Shown one piece after another: positions 36,796 to 45,757 of a stretch of DNA of 64,000 nucleotides. Source of the stretch: Bog-756 sp963725275 (GTDB lineage Bacteria > Actinomycetota > Acidimicrobiia > Acidimicrobiales > RAAP-2); NCBI GenBank assembly GCA_963725275.1, contig CAVRXS010000001.1, forward strand, positions 372,001 to 436,000, given 5' to 3'. Numbering within the stretch: position 1 is the stretch's first letter; each line of letters begins with the position of its first letter. The notes under the pieces are model-generated. The model saw only the letters and a list, made by a program, of their open reading frames with translations. It did not search any database and was not told where the DNA came from. The position numbers and the translations under genes are program-made.

Positions 36796-38046
36796 ATGTC
36801 CGACCAGACCGGAACACCGACGGGAACCACCGACGACCGGGGTCCGATGGTCGAGGACGCGACCGGGATCTACTACGACCCGTACGACTTCGCGATCGAC
36901 GCGGATCCGTACCCGGTGTTCAAGCGCCTCCGCGACGAGGCCCCTCTCTACCGGAACGAGGCGCTCGACTTCTACGCGGTGAGCCGATTCGCCGATGTCG
37001 AGGCGTGCTCGATCAACTGGCAGACCTTCAGCTCCGGTCGGGGGTCCGTCCTCGAGCTGATCCGCTCGGAGTGGGACATCCCGAGGGGCATGTTCATCTT
37101 CTCGGACCCTCCCCTCCACAACCTGTACCGGCGGTTGCTGGGCAGGGTGTTCACGGCAAATCGGGTGGCGCTCCTCGAAGAGGAGATGCGGGACTATTGC
37201 GCCGCCGCGCTCGATCCGCTGCGCGACGCCGCCGGGTTCGACTTCGTGCGCGACCTCGGCGCCGATCTGCCGATGCGGGTGATCAGCAAGATGCTCGGCA
37301 TCCCGGACGAGGACCGCGAAGCCGTTCGTGACCGCTTCGACACTGCCCTGCAGATCGACGAGGGCCGCGCACCGGACACCGGCTCCGCGGTCGCCGGTGT
37401 CTCCGACATCTCGATGTTCGCCGACTACATCACCTACCGGCGCAAACACCCGTCGGATGATCTGATGACCGACCTGCTCGAGACCACCTTCACCGACGAA
37501 ACCGGCGTCGAGCGCCATCTCGAAGAACAGGAGATCCTCAACTACGCCCTCCTCCTGGCAGGTGCGGGCAACGAGACGACCACCAAGCTCATCGGTTGGA
37601 CCGGATACCTCCTCGGGATGCACCCCGACCAGCGGCGGCTCCTCGTCGACGATCGCTCACAGATCCCGGGCGCGATCGAGGAGATCCTGCGCTACGAGGC
37701 GCCGTCGCCGGTGCAGGCCCGCTCCGTGCAGAAGGACGTGGAGCTCCACGGGACCATCGTCCCCGAGGGCTCGGCGCTGCTCCTGCTCAACGCGGCGGCC
37801 AATCGGGACGATCGCCAGTTCGAGGATGCCGAGCGCTTCGACGTCCGCCGCCAGATCGATCACCACGTGACCTTCGGCTACGGCCTCCACTTCTGCATGG
37901 GTTCCGCGCTCGCCCGGCTCGAGGGTCGGGTCGCGCTCGAGGAGGTGCTCGCGCGCTTCCCGGAATGGCAGGTCGACATGGACAACGCCGAGCGCGTCCA
38001 CACCTCGACGGTGCGAGGGTGGCACAGGCTCCCGGTCCTCTTCTGA
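36796..38046 (+). CDS. Cytochrome P450
   Basis: 416 residues, soluble bacterial class. I-helix AGAGNETT at 255-262 (with the acid replaced by Asn in this type), K-helix ExxR as EEILR at 295-299, and heme loop FGYGLHFCMG with the thiolate Cys at 367. The N-terminus has DPYDFAIDADPYPVFKRLRDE. It resembles CYP125/142-like and related steroid or terpene hydroxylases of actinobacteria only in general features, and no subfamily is claimed. It needs ferredoxin partners not found in this window. Divergent from the enoyl-CoA hydratase with 138 bases between. Confidence 0.95.
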   Translation: MSDQTGTPTGTTDDRGPMVEDATGIYYDPYDFAIDADPYPVFKRLRDEAPLYRNEALDFYAVSRFADVEACSINWQTFSSGRGSVLELIRSEWDIPRGMFIFSDPPLHNLYRRLLGRVFTANRVALLEEEMRDYCAAALDPLRDAAGFDFVRDLGADLPMRVISKMLGIPDEDREAVRDRFDTALQIDEGRAPDTGSAVAGVSDISMFADYITYRRKHPSDDLMTDLLETTFTDETGVERHLEEQEILNYALLLAGAGNETTTKLIGWTGYLLGMHPDQRRLLVDDRSQIPGAIEEILRYEAPSPVQARSVQKDVELHGTIVPEGSALLLLNAAANRDDRQFEDAERFDVRRQIDHHVTFGYGLHFCMGSALARLEGRVALEEVLARFPEWQVDMDNAERVHTSTVRGWHRLPVLF

Positions 38047-38115
38047 GGCGGACGGGACCGTGACGCCCGCGATGCGACCCGTTGGCCGCGCCTACCTGGG
38101 CATAGGGTCGGCCTG

Positions 38116-38910
38116 ATGTCCGTCGTGATCACCGGGACCGGTGGCATGGGACTCGCCTGCGCTCGCCGCCTCGGCAGCGGGCGGTCGCTCGTCCTCGCCG
38201 AGTCCGATCGCGACACGCTGGACGCGGTCGTGTCCACCCTGCGGGACGAGGGCTTCGACGCGCACGGCCTCCAGGTCGACGTGAGCGACCGCGCGTCGGT
38301 GGCCGCGCTGGTCCGGTTCACAGCCGAGATCGGCCCGCTCGAGGTCTTGGTCCATACCGCGGGACTGTCCCCCACCATGGGCAGCGGGTCACGGATCCTG
38401 ACCGTCAACCTCCTCGGCACCGCGCTCGTGATCGACCGGTTCGGAGAGTCGGCCGTCGAGGGATCGGTCGGCGTGTGCATCGCGAGCATGGCAGGGCATC
38501 TCTGGGCGATGGCCCCGGAGATCGAAGCGGCCATCGCGACAGCCTCCACCGAGGAGGTCCTCGCCGCCGCCGGACTCGACGAGGACGTCGACCCGGGGAC
38601 CGCATACGCGGTCTCGAAGCGGGGAGCGCAGCTGCGTGTCGTCGCGGCCGCCCCCGCGTGGGGGTCGCGTGGGGCCCGCATCCTCTCGGTCAGCCCCGGT
38701 ATGATCGCCACCCCGATGGGTCACCGCGAGAGCGCCGCCCAGCCGTTCATGGGCGAGATGCTCGAGCGCAGCCCGATCCCCCGCCTCGGCACCCCGACCG
38801 ACATCGCGGACGCCGTGGCGTGGCTGGCGGGTCCCGAGGCCAGCTTCCTCACCGGCACCGATCTCCTCGTCGACGGGGGTGTGGTGGCGTCTCTCCGCGG
38901 CTGGGCCTAG
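38116..38910 (+). CDS. Short-chain dehydrogenase/reductase (SDR)
   Basis: 264 residues. Glycine-rich NAD(P) loop ITGTGGMGLACARR at the start, VDVSDRASV (adenine pocket Asp), LVHTAGLSP in place of NNAG, and YAVSKRG as Y-x-x-x-K. The C-terminus has VSPGMIATPMG and LLVDGGV. An insert at about 140-165 (EAAIATASTEEVLAAAGLDE) is longer than usual. The substrate is unknown; position beside a P450 suggests oxidation of the hydroxylated product. Confidence 0.88.
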   Translation: MSVVITGTGGMGLACARRLGSGRSLVLAESDRDTLDAVVSTLRDEGFDAHGLQVDVSDRASVAALVRFTAEIGPLEVLVHTAGLSPTMGSGSRILTVNLLGTALVIDRFGESAVEGSVGVCIASMAGHLWAMAPEIEAAIATASTEEVLAAAGLDEDVDPGTAYAVSKRGAQLRVVAAAPAWGSRGARILSVSPGMIATPMGHRESAAQPFMGEMLERSPIPRLGTPTDIADAVAWLAGPEASFLTGTDLLVDGGVVASLRGWA

Positions 38911-38911
38911 C

Positions 38912-40417
38912 TCACCCGGCGTCGCCGGCGGGGAAGTGGAGGGCCACCGATCCGGGACCGGTGCCAGGGGACGGCTCGGGCCACCGGGTGGTGACCGACT
39001 TGAGACGGGTGTTGAAGCGGACACCCTCCATGCCGTGGATATGGGCATCGCCGAAGAGCGACTGCTTCCATCCCCCGAAGGAGTAGTACGCCATCGGGAC
39101 CGGGATCGCGACGTTGATGCCGACCATGCCGACGGAGACGTCCCGGCGGAAGCGGCGGGCCGACGCGCCGTCGCGGGTGAAGATGGCGGTGCCGTTGCCG
39201 AACGGGTTGGCGTTGACCATGGCGATGGCTTCGTCCAGGGTGTCGACCCGTACCACCGAGAGCACCGGACCGAAGACCTCGTCCCGGTAGACCTGCATCC
39301 CCGGGGTCACCCGGTCGACCAGGCTCGGTCCGAGATAGAAGCCCTCGTCCCCACCGGGTACCTTGACGTCGCGACCGTCGAGCACCACCGTGGCCCCTTC
39401 GGCTTCGGCCGACGTCAGGTAGCCGGCGACCCGGTCGCGGTGGACCCGGGTGATGAGCGGCCCCATGTCCGAGGCGGGGTCGGTACCGGGACCGGTGGTC
39501 AGGGCACTCGCCCGCTCGGCCACGGCCGCGACCAGGGGGTCGGCATCGCCCACCACGACCACAGCCGAGACGGCCATGCAGCGCTCGCCCGCCGAGCCGT
39601 AGCCGGCCGCGACCAGCGCGTCGGCCGTCGATGGGAGGTCGGCGTCGGGGAGCACCACTGCGTGGTTCTTGGCCCCACCGAGCGCCTGGACCCGCGTGCC
39701 CGAGGCATTGGCGCGCTCGAAGACGTACGCCGCGACCGGGGTCGATCCCACGAAGGAGACCGCGGCGACACCGGTATGCCGGACCAGCGCGTCGACCGCC
39801 TCGGCATCACCGTGCACCACCGAGAAGACACCATCGGGCAGCCCGGCCTCGGCCCAGAGCTCCGCGACGAGCTCCGATGGCGACGGGTCGCGCTCGGAGG
39901 GCTTGAGCACGAACGTGTTCCCGCAGGCGATGGCCACCGGGTACATCCACATGGGCACCATCACCGGGAAATTGAACGGGGTGATCCCGCACACCACCCC
40001 GAGCGGCTGGCGGATCGAGGAGGCGTCGACCCCGGTCGAGACGTCCTCGGACCACTCGCCCTTGAGGAGATGGGGGATGCCGCAGGCGAACTCGACCACC
40101 TCGATCCCGCGGGCCACCTCCCCGCGTGCATCCTCGAACACCTTGCCGTGCTCGGCGGTGATCAGCCGGGCGAGGTCGTCGCGGTGGCGTGTGACGAGCT
40201 CGCGGAAGGCGAAGAGGATCCGGGTGCGGGTCGAAAGTGACGCGTCGCGCCACGACTCGAAGGCGCTCGTGGCGATCCCGACTGCCCGGTCGACATCTGC
40301 CGCGGTGGCGAGGACCACCTCCGCCGACTGCTCCCCGGTCGCCGGGTCGAACACGGGGGCGGTGCGGGCCGGACCTCCACCCTTGGCGCTCTCGGTCGAT
40401 GTGCCGATCTGCTTCAC
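38912..40417 (-). CDS. mmsA: Methylmalonate-semialdehyde dehydrogenase (CoA-acylating)
   Basis: 501 residues from GTG 40417. MmsA-type features: GVVCGITPFNFPVMVPMWM, VLKPSERDPS, VSFVGSTPVAAYVFERA, ALGGAKNHAVVLPDA (Asn in place of the usual general-base Glu context), GERCMAVSA with the nucleophile Cys, and SFGGWKQSLFGDAHIHG near the end. The enzyme oxidises methylmalonate semialdehyde to propionyl-CoA (valine, inositol and related catabolism) without ATP. A broader role on other semialdehydes is possible. It is convergent with the SDR gene, ending one base past its stop. Confidence 0.9.
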   Translation of the reverse strand: MKQIGTSTESAKGGGPARTAPVFDPATGEQSAEVVLATAADVDRAVGIATSAFESWRDASLSTRTRILFAFRELVTRHRDDLARLITAEHGKVFEDARGEVARGIEVVEFACGIPHLLKGEWSEDVSTGVDASSIRQPLGVVCGITPFNFPVMVPMWMYPVAIACGNTFVLKPSERDPSPSELVAELWAEAGLPDGVFSVVHGDAEAVDALVRHTGVAAVSFVGSTPVAAYVFERANASGTRVQALGGAKNHAVVLPDADLPSTADALVAAGYGSAGERCMAVSAVVVVGDADPLVAAVAERASALTTGPGTDPASDMGPLITRVHRDRVAGYLTSAEAEGATVVLDGRDVKVPGGDEGFYLGPSLVDRVTPGMQVYRDEVFGPVLSVVRVDTLDEAIAMVNANPFGNGTAIFTRDGASARRFRRDVSVGMVGINVAIPVPMAYYSFGGWKQSLFGDAHIHGMEGVRFNTRLKSVTTRWPEPSPGTGPGSVALHFPAGDAG

Positions 40418-40887
40418 AGGACGACGCTCCTCGGGGAGCCGGGCTCCCCCTGGTGGTGCCGGCCGGGCGGGGCCGGCCGGGTTCGCCGACCAGCGTACGC
40501 GGTGGACGCGCGCAGAGGGTCCGGGTTCGGGCCGTCCCGGGAAGCGCCGTTGCTCAGGCCGGTTCGTTCCGCTCGGCCCCGAACCGAGGTCCGTCGGCGT
40601 TCCGCATGCGCTCGGCCGGCTTGCCCTTCGAGACGACCGAAACGTCCCGGCCCGCCGCCTTCGCCCGCAGGGCACCGACCGTGGCCTGGTCCTTCGGGAT
40701 CACGGAGAAGGGGTCGTAGTGAAACTCCCGCATGGCGTTCAGGTGCCGAAGCCGAGGATCCCGGACCGGGCCGCCGAGCCAGGCTGAACCCGAGCAGACT
40801 GAGCACGAACCCGAGGAGCGGCGATTACCCGACGGCCCGAACGCCGCCCGAGTCGGGACGCCCCCACCGACGAGAGGATGCGCACCC
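40418..40887. other. Intergenic region between mmsA and esterase gene
   Basis: 470 bases holding one possible small gene (40554-40733, minus strand) and the divergent promoters of mmsA and the esterase. No RNA or repeat was recognised apart from GC-rich inverted runs near 40455-40485 (GGCCGGGCGGGGCCGGCC). Confidence 0.4.
40554..40733 (-). CDS. Possible small hypothetical protein
   Basis: 59 residues from ATG 40733: MREFHYDPFSVIPKDQATVG, then a Lys/Arg-rich tail ending ERNEPA. The N-terminal part has aromatic and aliphatic residues in a mix unlike the Arg/Pro/Ala shadows common here, so it may be real. No clear ribosome binding site. No homology recognised. Confidence 0.3.
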   Translation of the reverse strand: MREFHYDPFSVIPKDQATVGALRAKAAGRDVSVVSKGKPAERMRNADGPRFGAERNEPA

Positions 40888-41826
40888 ATGTACCAGCCGC
40901 CACTGGACCCCGAGCTCGCCCACCTGGCCGAGTTCGACGTCGGGTTCGGCGACGACGCGATCGATCTCGCCACGATCCGCGCCTCGATCGACGCCCTGCT
41001 CGAGCCCCCACCTGCCCGCCCCGGGATCATCGCCGACCGGTTCGAGATCGGTGCAGACCCACCGCTCCAATTGCACGCATTCGCTCCGACGACCGACCGC
41101 CCCCACCCGTGCCTCCTTTGGCTGCACGGCGGGGGGTACGTCATGGGATCCCCCCTGATCGACTCCGCCCGGATGCAGCAATGGGCGGTCGAGCTGGACT
41201 GCGTGACCGTCTCCGTCGACTACCGACTCGCCCCGGAGCATCCGTTCCCGGCCGCACACGAGGATGCGCGAGCCGCGCTCGCGTGGGTGCTCGACACGGC
41301 GAACGTGCTGGGCATCGACCCGACCAGGGTGGTCGTCGGGGGTGCGAGTGCCGGTGGCGGTCTCGCCGCCGCCCTCGCTCTCGCCGCACGGGACCTCGGT
41401 CAGACGCTCGCCGGGCAGCTGCTCTTCTACCCGATGCTCGACGACCGGCAGTGCACGGAGTCGAGCGGGTGGGACACCACGGTCTGGTCACCCAGCAACA
41501 ACGCCTTCGGTTGGCGCGCCTATCTCGGACCGCTCGTTGGGGGCGCGGTCCCCCCCTATGCGGCGCCGGCGCGGGCGGAGGACCTGACTGGATCGGCGCG
41601 CGCGCTGCTCATCGTCGGCGGTGCGGACGGCTTCGTCGACGAGGACGTGGCGTACGCCACCGCCCTCACCCATGCCGGTGTGCCCACCGACCTGAGGGTG
41701 GTGGCGGGAGCTCCCCACGGGTTCGACCTCATGGCTCCGGATGCCGAGGCGTCCCGCGGGGTCCTCGAGCTGGCGACGTCGTGGCTCGCGTCGACCTTCC
41801 GGGCCGGGGCCCCGCAGCGTCCCTGA
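40888..41826 (+). CDS. Alpha/beta hydrolase, HSL-type esterase
   Basis: 312 residues from ATG 40888. The oxyanion-hole motif HGGG is in LLWLHGGGYVMGSP, YRLAPEHPFPAA follows, the nucleophile is in GGASAGGG, the acid in IVGGADGFVDED and the histidine in GAPHGFDLM. This is the hormone-sensitive-lipase family, which hydrolyses esters of medium acyl chains or of lipid intermediates. The cap region at about 1-60 is typical. It lies among lipid-catabolism genes. Confidence 0.9.
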   Translation: MYQPPLDPELAHLAEFDVGFGDDAIDLATIRASIDALLEPPPARPGIIADRFEIGADPPLQLHAFAPTTDRPHPCLLWLHGGGYVMGSPLIDSARMQQWAVELDCVTVSVDYRLAPEHPFPAAHEDARAALAWVLDTANVLGIDPTRVVVGGASAGGGLAAALALAARDLGQTLAGQLLFYPMLDDRQCTESSGWDTTVWSPSNNAFGWRAYLGPLVGGAVPPYAAPARAEDLTGSARALLIVGGADGFVDEDVAYATALTHAGVPTDLRVVAGAPHGFDLMAPDAEASRGVLELATSWLASTFRAGAPQRP

Positions 41827-41874
41827 GCCCCGTCGATACCACGCGCTTCGCAATTGCTGACCAGGTCAGAAGGG

Positions 41875-42473
41875 ATGCAGGCCCGAGAAGCTCGGCATCG
41901 CATCAGCGCGAGGGATGCGCCCATGACCTGCCTGTCCAGTTGTCGCCCGGCTGCAGCACCAGGAGGATTCGGCATGTCGATCCGAACCTTCTCCCTCTTC
42001 TTTGCAGCAAGGACGACCTCCTGCTCGCCATCCACGAGACGATCCTGGCATCGGAAGTCGAACCCAGACTGCGGAACCGGTGCGATGCGGTCTCCGACCC
42101 CGTCGCCAAGATCAAGACCTACTTCGGCGCCCTCTTCGAGCTGAGCGGCAAGACGGAACCGGCCACCCGGGCGTTCATGATCCAGCAGCACCGGCTGGCG
42201 GAGAGCAGACCTGACGACCTGGACCGGGCGATGGAACCCCAGGTGAACCTGCTCGCCGAGCTGCTGACCAACGCCTCGGCCGCAGGTCGGCTGCGCCCCG
42301 GACTCGATGCTGCACGTACCGCGCTGCTGATCCACCACCTCCTCCAGAGCACCATCGGGGCCCGCGTCGTCGGTTCGACGGCCTCCGTCGCCCTCTCGCC
42401 GGAGCAGGTGTGGGACTTCTGTGCCTCCGCTCTGGGCGCCGCCATCGACGAGCACCTGGTCGGAGGGGCATAG
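41875..42473 (+). pseudogene. TetR-family regulator, disrupted N-terminus
   Basis: The C-terminal ligand-binding part (from KDDLLLAIHETILASEVE at about 42010 to the stop) is a normal TetR domain. In the previous frame, GMSIRTFSLFFA supplies the recognition helix end, and the two join at 42004-42008 if one A is restored (FFASKDDLLLA). Upstream of this MQAREARHRI looks like the first TetR helix, but the residues between do not form a good helix-turn-helix, so further damage is likely. It may once have controlled the adjacent esterase or acyl-CoA synthetase. Confidence 0.55.
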
Positions 42474-42496
42474 CCCTCGCCGCGCAGCGCTGAGCG

Positions 42497-43987
42497 TTAG
42501 CTGTTCGCGAGCTCGGCCCGGAGCTCCCTGCGGAGGACCTTTCCGGTCTCGGTGTAGGGAAGCTCGGGTCGGAAGACCACGGCATCGGGGGTCCACGACC
42601 CGCGCAGTCGACCCCGGACCCATTCCCTGATCTCGTCCTCGCTGACTGCGGTCTCGGGCCTGGCGACGACCACGGCGACCGTCCGTTGGCCCCAGTCGTC
42701 GTCGTCGACCCCCACCACGGCGCACTCGGCCACCCCAGGGTGGAGCAGGATCGCCTCCTCGATCTCTGCGGGCGCGATGTTCTCGCCGCCCCGGATGATC
42801 GTGTCGTCGGCGCGGCCGGCGATGAAGAGGTAGCCCTTGTCGTCGAGGTACCCGTTGTCCCGTGTCGCGAACCAGCCGTCCGGGTCGGCAGGGCGATCCG
42901 CGCCCAGGTACTCGCCGGAGACCTGTGGGCCGCGGACATGGATCTCCCCCACCACGGAGGGTCCGACCGCCGTCCCTGCAGCATCACGGATCTCGATCTC
43001 GACCCCGGGGACGGCTCTGCCGGCCGATCGCAGCCTCGCCCGAACCGACGGGTCCGCGTCGTCGACGCCCGAGCGGTGGTCCTCGGGGCCGAGCAGTGCG
43101 ATGGTCGAGGCGGTCTCGGTGAGACCGTAGGCGTTCACGAACCCGACCTCCGGGAAGGCGCGCAGGGCCCGCTCGAGGACCGCGACCGGCATCGCAGCGC
43201 CGCCGTAGACGATGGACGTCAACGACGCGGGTGCCGTCCTGCCGGAGGCCTCGAGCGCATCCACGATCCGGGCGAGCATGGTCGGGACGACCATGGCGTG
43301 GGTGACCCCCTCCCGCTCGACGAGGGCGAGCCACTCCTCGGGATCGAACGCGTCGAGGTAGACCACCCGCCTCCCCCCGTAGAGGTTGGTCAGCACATGG
43401 GCGACGCCGGCGATGTGGTACGGCGGGACCGCGACCAACGCTGCGTCCGCGGGCGTCGCCGAGCAGAACTCGACGGTCCCGAGGACATAGCTGGTGAGGT
43501 GCCGATGCCGGAGCACGACGGCCTTCGGCTCCGAGGTCGTCCCGCTGGTGTACAGCAGCACGGCGATCGCGTCGGCATCGGGGTCCGCAGGCTCGACGGC
43601 GCCCGAGGAGCCGAGTTCGAGGAACTCAGCCGCGCTGACCGCGGTGTACCCGTCTCCGACGAGACCGGGGAGCTGATCCTCGGTCGCGACGACGAAGGCA
43701 CCGGGATGCCTGGTCAGGATCTCCTTCCGCCGGGTCTCCGCGAGCCGGAAGTTGAGCGGGATCAGGGGGATGCCCGCCGCAGCGGCTGCGAAGACCGCAA
43801 CGGGGAAGGCCAGGCTGTTGGTGGCACCGAACGCAAGGGAGGAGGCCCCGCTCCGGGCGAGCGCGGACCCGATGCGCAGCGCGCGATCCCGGAGTTCACC
43901 GCTCGTCAGGTCGGTGTCCCCCATGCGGAAGACGACCCGGTCGGGATCGGCCGAGCTCGCCATGTCGAGCAGTAGGAGGAGGTTCAT
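42497..43987 (-). CDS. Acyl-CoA synthetase (AMP-dependent ligase)
   Basis: 496 residues of the adenylate-forming family. A3 motif LLYTSGTTSEPKAV, A5 YGLTETAST, the hinge-region DGWFATRDNGYLDDKGYLFI and GRADDTIIRGGENIAPAEIE, and the A10 lysine in PYTETGKVLRRELR. It activates a carboxylic acid to the acyl-AMP and then the CoA thioester. The substrate is probably a lipid or side-chain acid, as the neighbours handle acyl-CoAs. It reads convergently toward the TetR remnant. Confidence 0.92.
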   Translation of the reverse strand: MNLLLLLDMASSADPDRVVFRMGDTDLTSGELRDRALRIGSALARSGASSLAFGATNSLAFPVAVFAAAAAGIPLIPLNFRLAETRRKEILTRHPGAFVVATEDQLPGLVGDGYTAVSAAEFLELGSSGAVEPADPDADAIAVLLYTSGTTSEPKAVVLRHRHLTSYVLGTVEFCSATPADAALVAVPPYHIAGVAHVLTNLYGGRRVVYLDAFDPEEWLALVEREGVTHAMVVPTMLARIVDALEASGRTAPASLTSIVYGGAAMPVAVLERALRAFPEVGFVNAYGLTETASTIALLGPEDHRSGVDDADPSVRARLRSAGRAVPGVEIEIRDAAGTAVGPSVVGEIHVRGPQVSGEYLGADRPADPDGWFATRDNGYLDDKGYLFIAGRADDTIIRGGENIAPAEIEEAILLHPGVAECAVVGVDDDDWGQRTVAVVVARPETAVSEDEIREWVRGRLRGSWTPDAVVFRPELPYTETGKVLRRELRAELANS

Positions 43988-44030
43988 CGCGCCGTCCGCC
44001 GCAGATCAGCGCGGGGTGTCCCCACCACGG

Positions 44031-44795
44031 TCATTTCGGAGCGAACCGTTGGCCGGCGTCGAGCCGGATCGTCCCTCCGTTGAGCATCGGGTTCTCAACG
44101 ATGGCAAGGACCAGCTTGGCGTACTCCTCGGGACGTCCCATCCGCTTCGGGAAGGCGGCGTCCGCGGTCAGCCGGTCGGCGAAGTCGTCGGGTATCCCCG
44201 AGGTGATCCCGGTGAGGAAGAGGCTCGGTGCGATGGTGTCGACCCGGATCCCGTAGGAGCCCAGCTCTCGCGCCATGGTGAGCGTCATGCCGGCGATGCC
44301 GGCCTTTGCGGCGGAATAGGCGACCTGGCCGATCTGCCCCTCGAACGCCGCGATCGACGCGGTATTGATGATGACGCCACGCTCCCCGTCCTCGGGCTCG
44401 TTGTGCTCCATGTGCGCAGCCTGGAGGCGGTTGAGGTTGAACGTCGCGATGAGATTGAGCTCGATCACCCCCCGGAAGTCCTCGAGCGGATGCGGTCCGG
44501 ACTTGCTCAGCGTCTTCTTGGCGATCCCCCCGCCGGCCGTGTTCACGGCGATGTGCAGCCCACCGAGCAGCTCGACCGCACCTGCAAGCGCTTGTTCGGT
44601 GCCCGCCGCATCGGTCACGTCGCAGGGGCAGAAGGTCGTGCCGCCGCCGATCTCCGCCGCGGCCGCCTCCCCCGCCGACGTCGGCAGGTCCAGGATCGCC
44701 ACCGCGGCGCCGCGCTTGACGAGCAGGTCCGCACTCGCTCTCGCCATGCCGGACGCCCCACCGACGACGACCGCCTTCTTGCCGGCACATTCCAT
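44031..44795 (-). CDS. SDR, 3-hydroxyacyl-CoA dehydrogenase type II-like
   Basis: 254 residues from ATG 44795, with GGAGGAGAG just upstream. VVVGGASGMARASADLLVKR (nucleotide loop), CDVTDAAG, VNTAGGGIAKK, NTASIAAFEGQIGQVAYSAAKAG (Ser and Y-x-x-x-K) and TIAPSLFLTGI. The FEGQIGQVAYSAAK segment is characteristic of HSD17B10-type enzymes that oxidise 3-hydroxyacyl-CoA or hydroxysteroids. Same strand as the acyl-CoA synthetase 43 bases downstream. Confidence 0.88.
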   Translation of the reverse strand: MECAGKKAVVVGGASGMARASADLLVKRGAAVAILDLPTSAGEAAAAEIGGGTTFCPCDVTDAAGTEQALAGAVELLGGLHIAVNTAGGGIAKKTLSKSGPHPLEDFRGVIELNLIATFNLNRLQAAHMEHNEPEDGERGVIINTASIAAFEGQIGQVAYSAAKAGIAGMTLTMARELGSYGIRVDTIAPSLFLTGITSGIPDDFADRLTADAAFPKRMGRPEEYAKLVLAIVENPMLNGGTIRLDAGQRFAPK

Positions 44796-45027
44796 GTGTC
44801 TCTCTCCTCCGCAGCGTTGCTTGTCTCGACGCCTGCCGGTGTACGGATCCTCGCGTCGGGCCTCGTCGAGCAGGCAGTATCGCAGGATCCGGTGGGTGCC
44901 CGGCCCGGCGGCGGTCACCGCCTGGCTCGGCGGTCCTGCCGGACCCACTCCGAAGAATGCGGTTCTCCGGTCCCGCGCACGCTAGTCGTCCACTATTCGG
45001 GTCGCCAAAACGCCCGGCACGGGCCGG

Positions 45028-45186
45028 CTACGACTTCCCCTTGAATCCCAGGAGCCTCAGGACGAACATGCCGAACCGGTTCGGCGGCTTCGCTTCCTCC
45101 GCCGCTCTGGCCTCGGCTTCGTGCCCGCCCGTGACGTGGTACGAGAACCCCGTGTAGCCCTTGCCGAACCCGGTGTATTTCGGCAT
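45028..45186 (-). CDS. Small hypothetical protein
   Basis: 52 residues: MPKYTGFGKGYTGFSYHVTG, a charged centre (EAEARAAEEAKPP) and a basic amphipathic end (GMFVLRLLGFKGKS). It begins four bases after the stop of the VOC gene, so probably in one transcript. No family is known to me. The aromatic composition supports a real gene. Confidence 0.5.
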   Translation of the reverse strand: MPKYTGFGKGYTGFSYHVTGGHEAEARAAEEAKPPNRFGMFVLRLLGFKGKS

Positions 45187-45190
45187 CGGG

Positions 45191-45554
45191 CTACTCGTCA
45201 CCAACGGCGGTCGGCACCAATGGCGAGGGGTGGTTCGGCTGGTACAGACCCACCTCACCCCCGCCGGGAAGTGCGATCGTGGTGACCGATCCCCGAGCGC
45301 GCCACCGCCACCTCCGAGCACCGGACGCCTTTGTGGTCGAGTGCCTGCATCTCCGCGTCCAGGTCGTCCACCATGAGATAGAGCTCGGCGCGGTTGTCAT
45401 CGGCGGGATGCACGGCCACCTCCGCCGGCGGCAGCGCGAAGATCAGCCAGTCGTGGCCGGCGTCCACCCAGGGGAACCCGAGGACGTCCCGGAAGAAGGA
45501 GCGGTCTGCGGCCGCATCGGTGCTGTGCACGATCACATGGGCACCAAAGATCAT
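45191..45554 (-). CDS. VOC-family protein, frameshifted
   Basis: About 120 residues. The first frame gives IFGAHVIVHSTDAAADRSFF, a VOC module with FPWVDAGHDWLIFALPPAE, and MVDDLDAEMQALDHKGV. It breaks at about 45294-45296, and the next frame continues GSVTTIALPGGGEVGLYQPN, the standard VOC ending with the metal-site region. Dropping one C gives ARWGSVTTI. This is a glyoxalase-fold protein of unknown substrate. tRNA-Asn lies just upstream on the same strand. Confidence 0.75.
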
Positions 45555-45560
45555 GGATTG

Positions 45561-45633
45561 CTCCGGGGGTGAGACTCGAACTCACAACCTAGCGGTTAAC
45601 AGCCGCTTGCTCTGCCGATTGAGCTACCCCGGA
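45561..45633 (-). tRNA. tRNA-Asn (GUU)
   Basis: The minus strand has acceptor TCCGGGG/CCCCGGA, discriminator G, D arm GCTC/GAGC, anticodon stem GCGGC with loop CTGTTAA and pairing GCCGC side, and T arm GTGAG-TTCGAGT-CTCAC. The anticodon GTT reads asparagine codons. No CCA is encoded. Confidence 0.93.
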
Positions 45634-45757
45634 TTCAGGCCCACGACGGCGGGATCCATCTTCGGATCCGGCCCGGTGTGCGTGAGGAGATTAGCCCGTC
45701 GTCACCCGTCCGACGGTGGGAGATGCACGGCGCCGCGAACCGGGGCACAATGACCCG

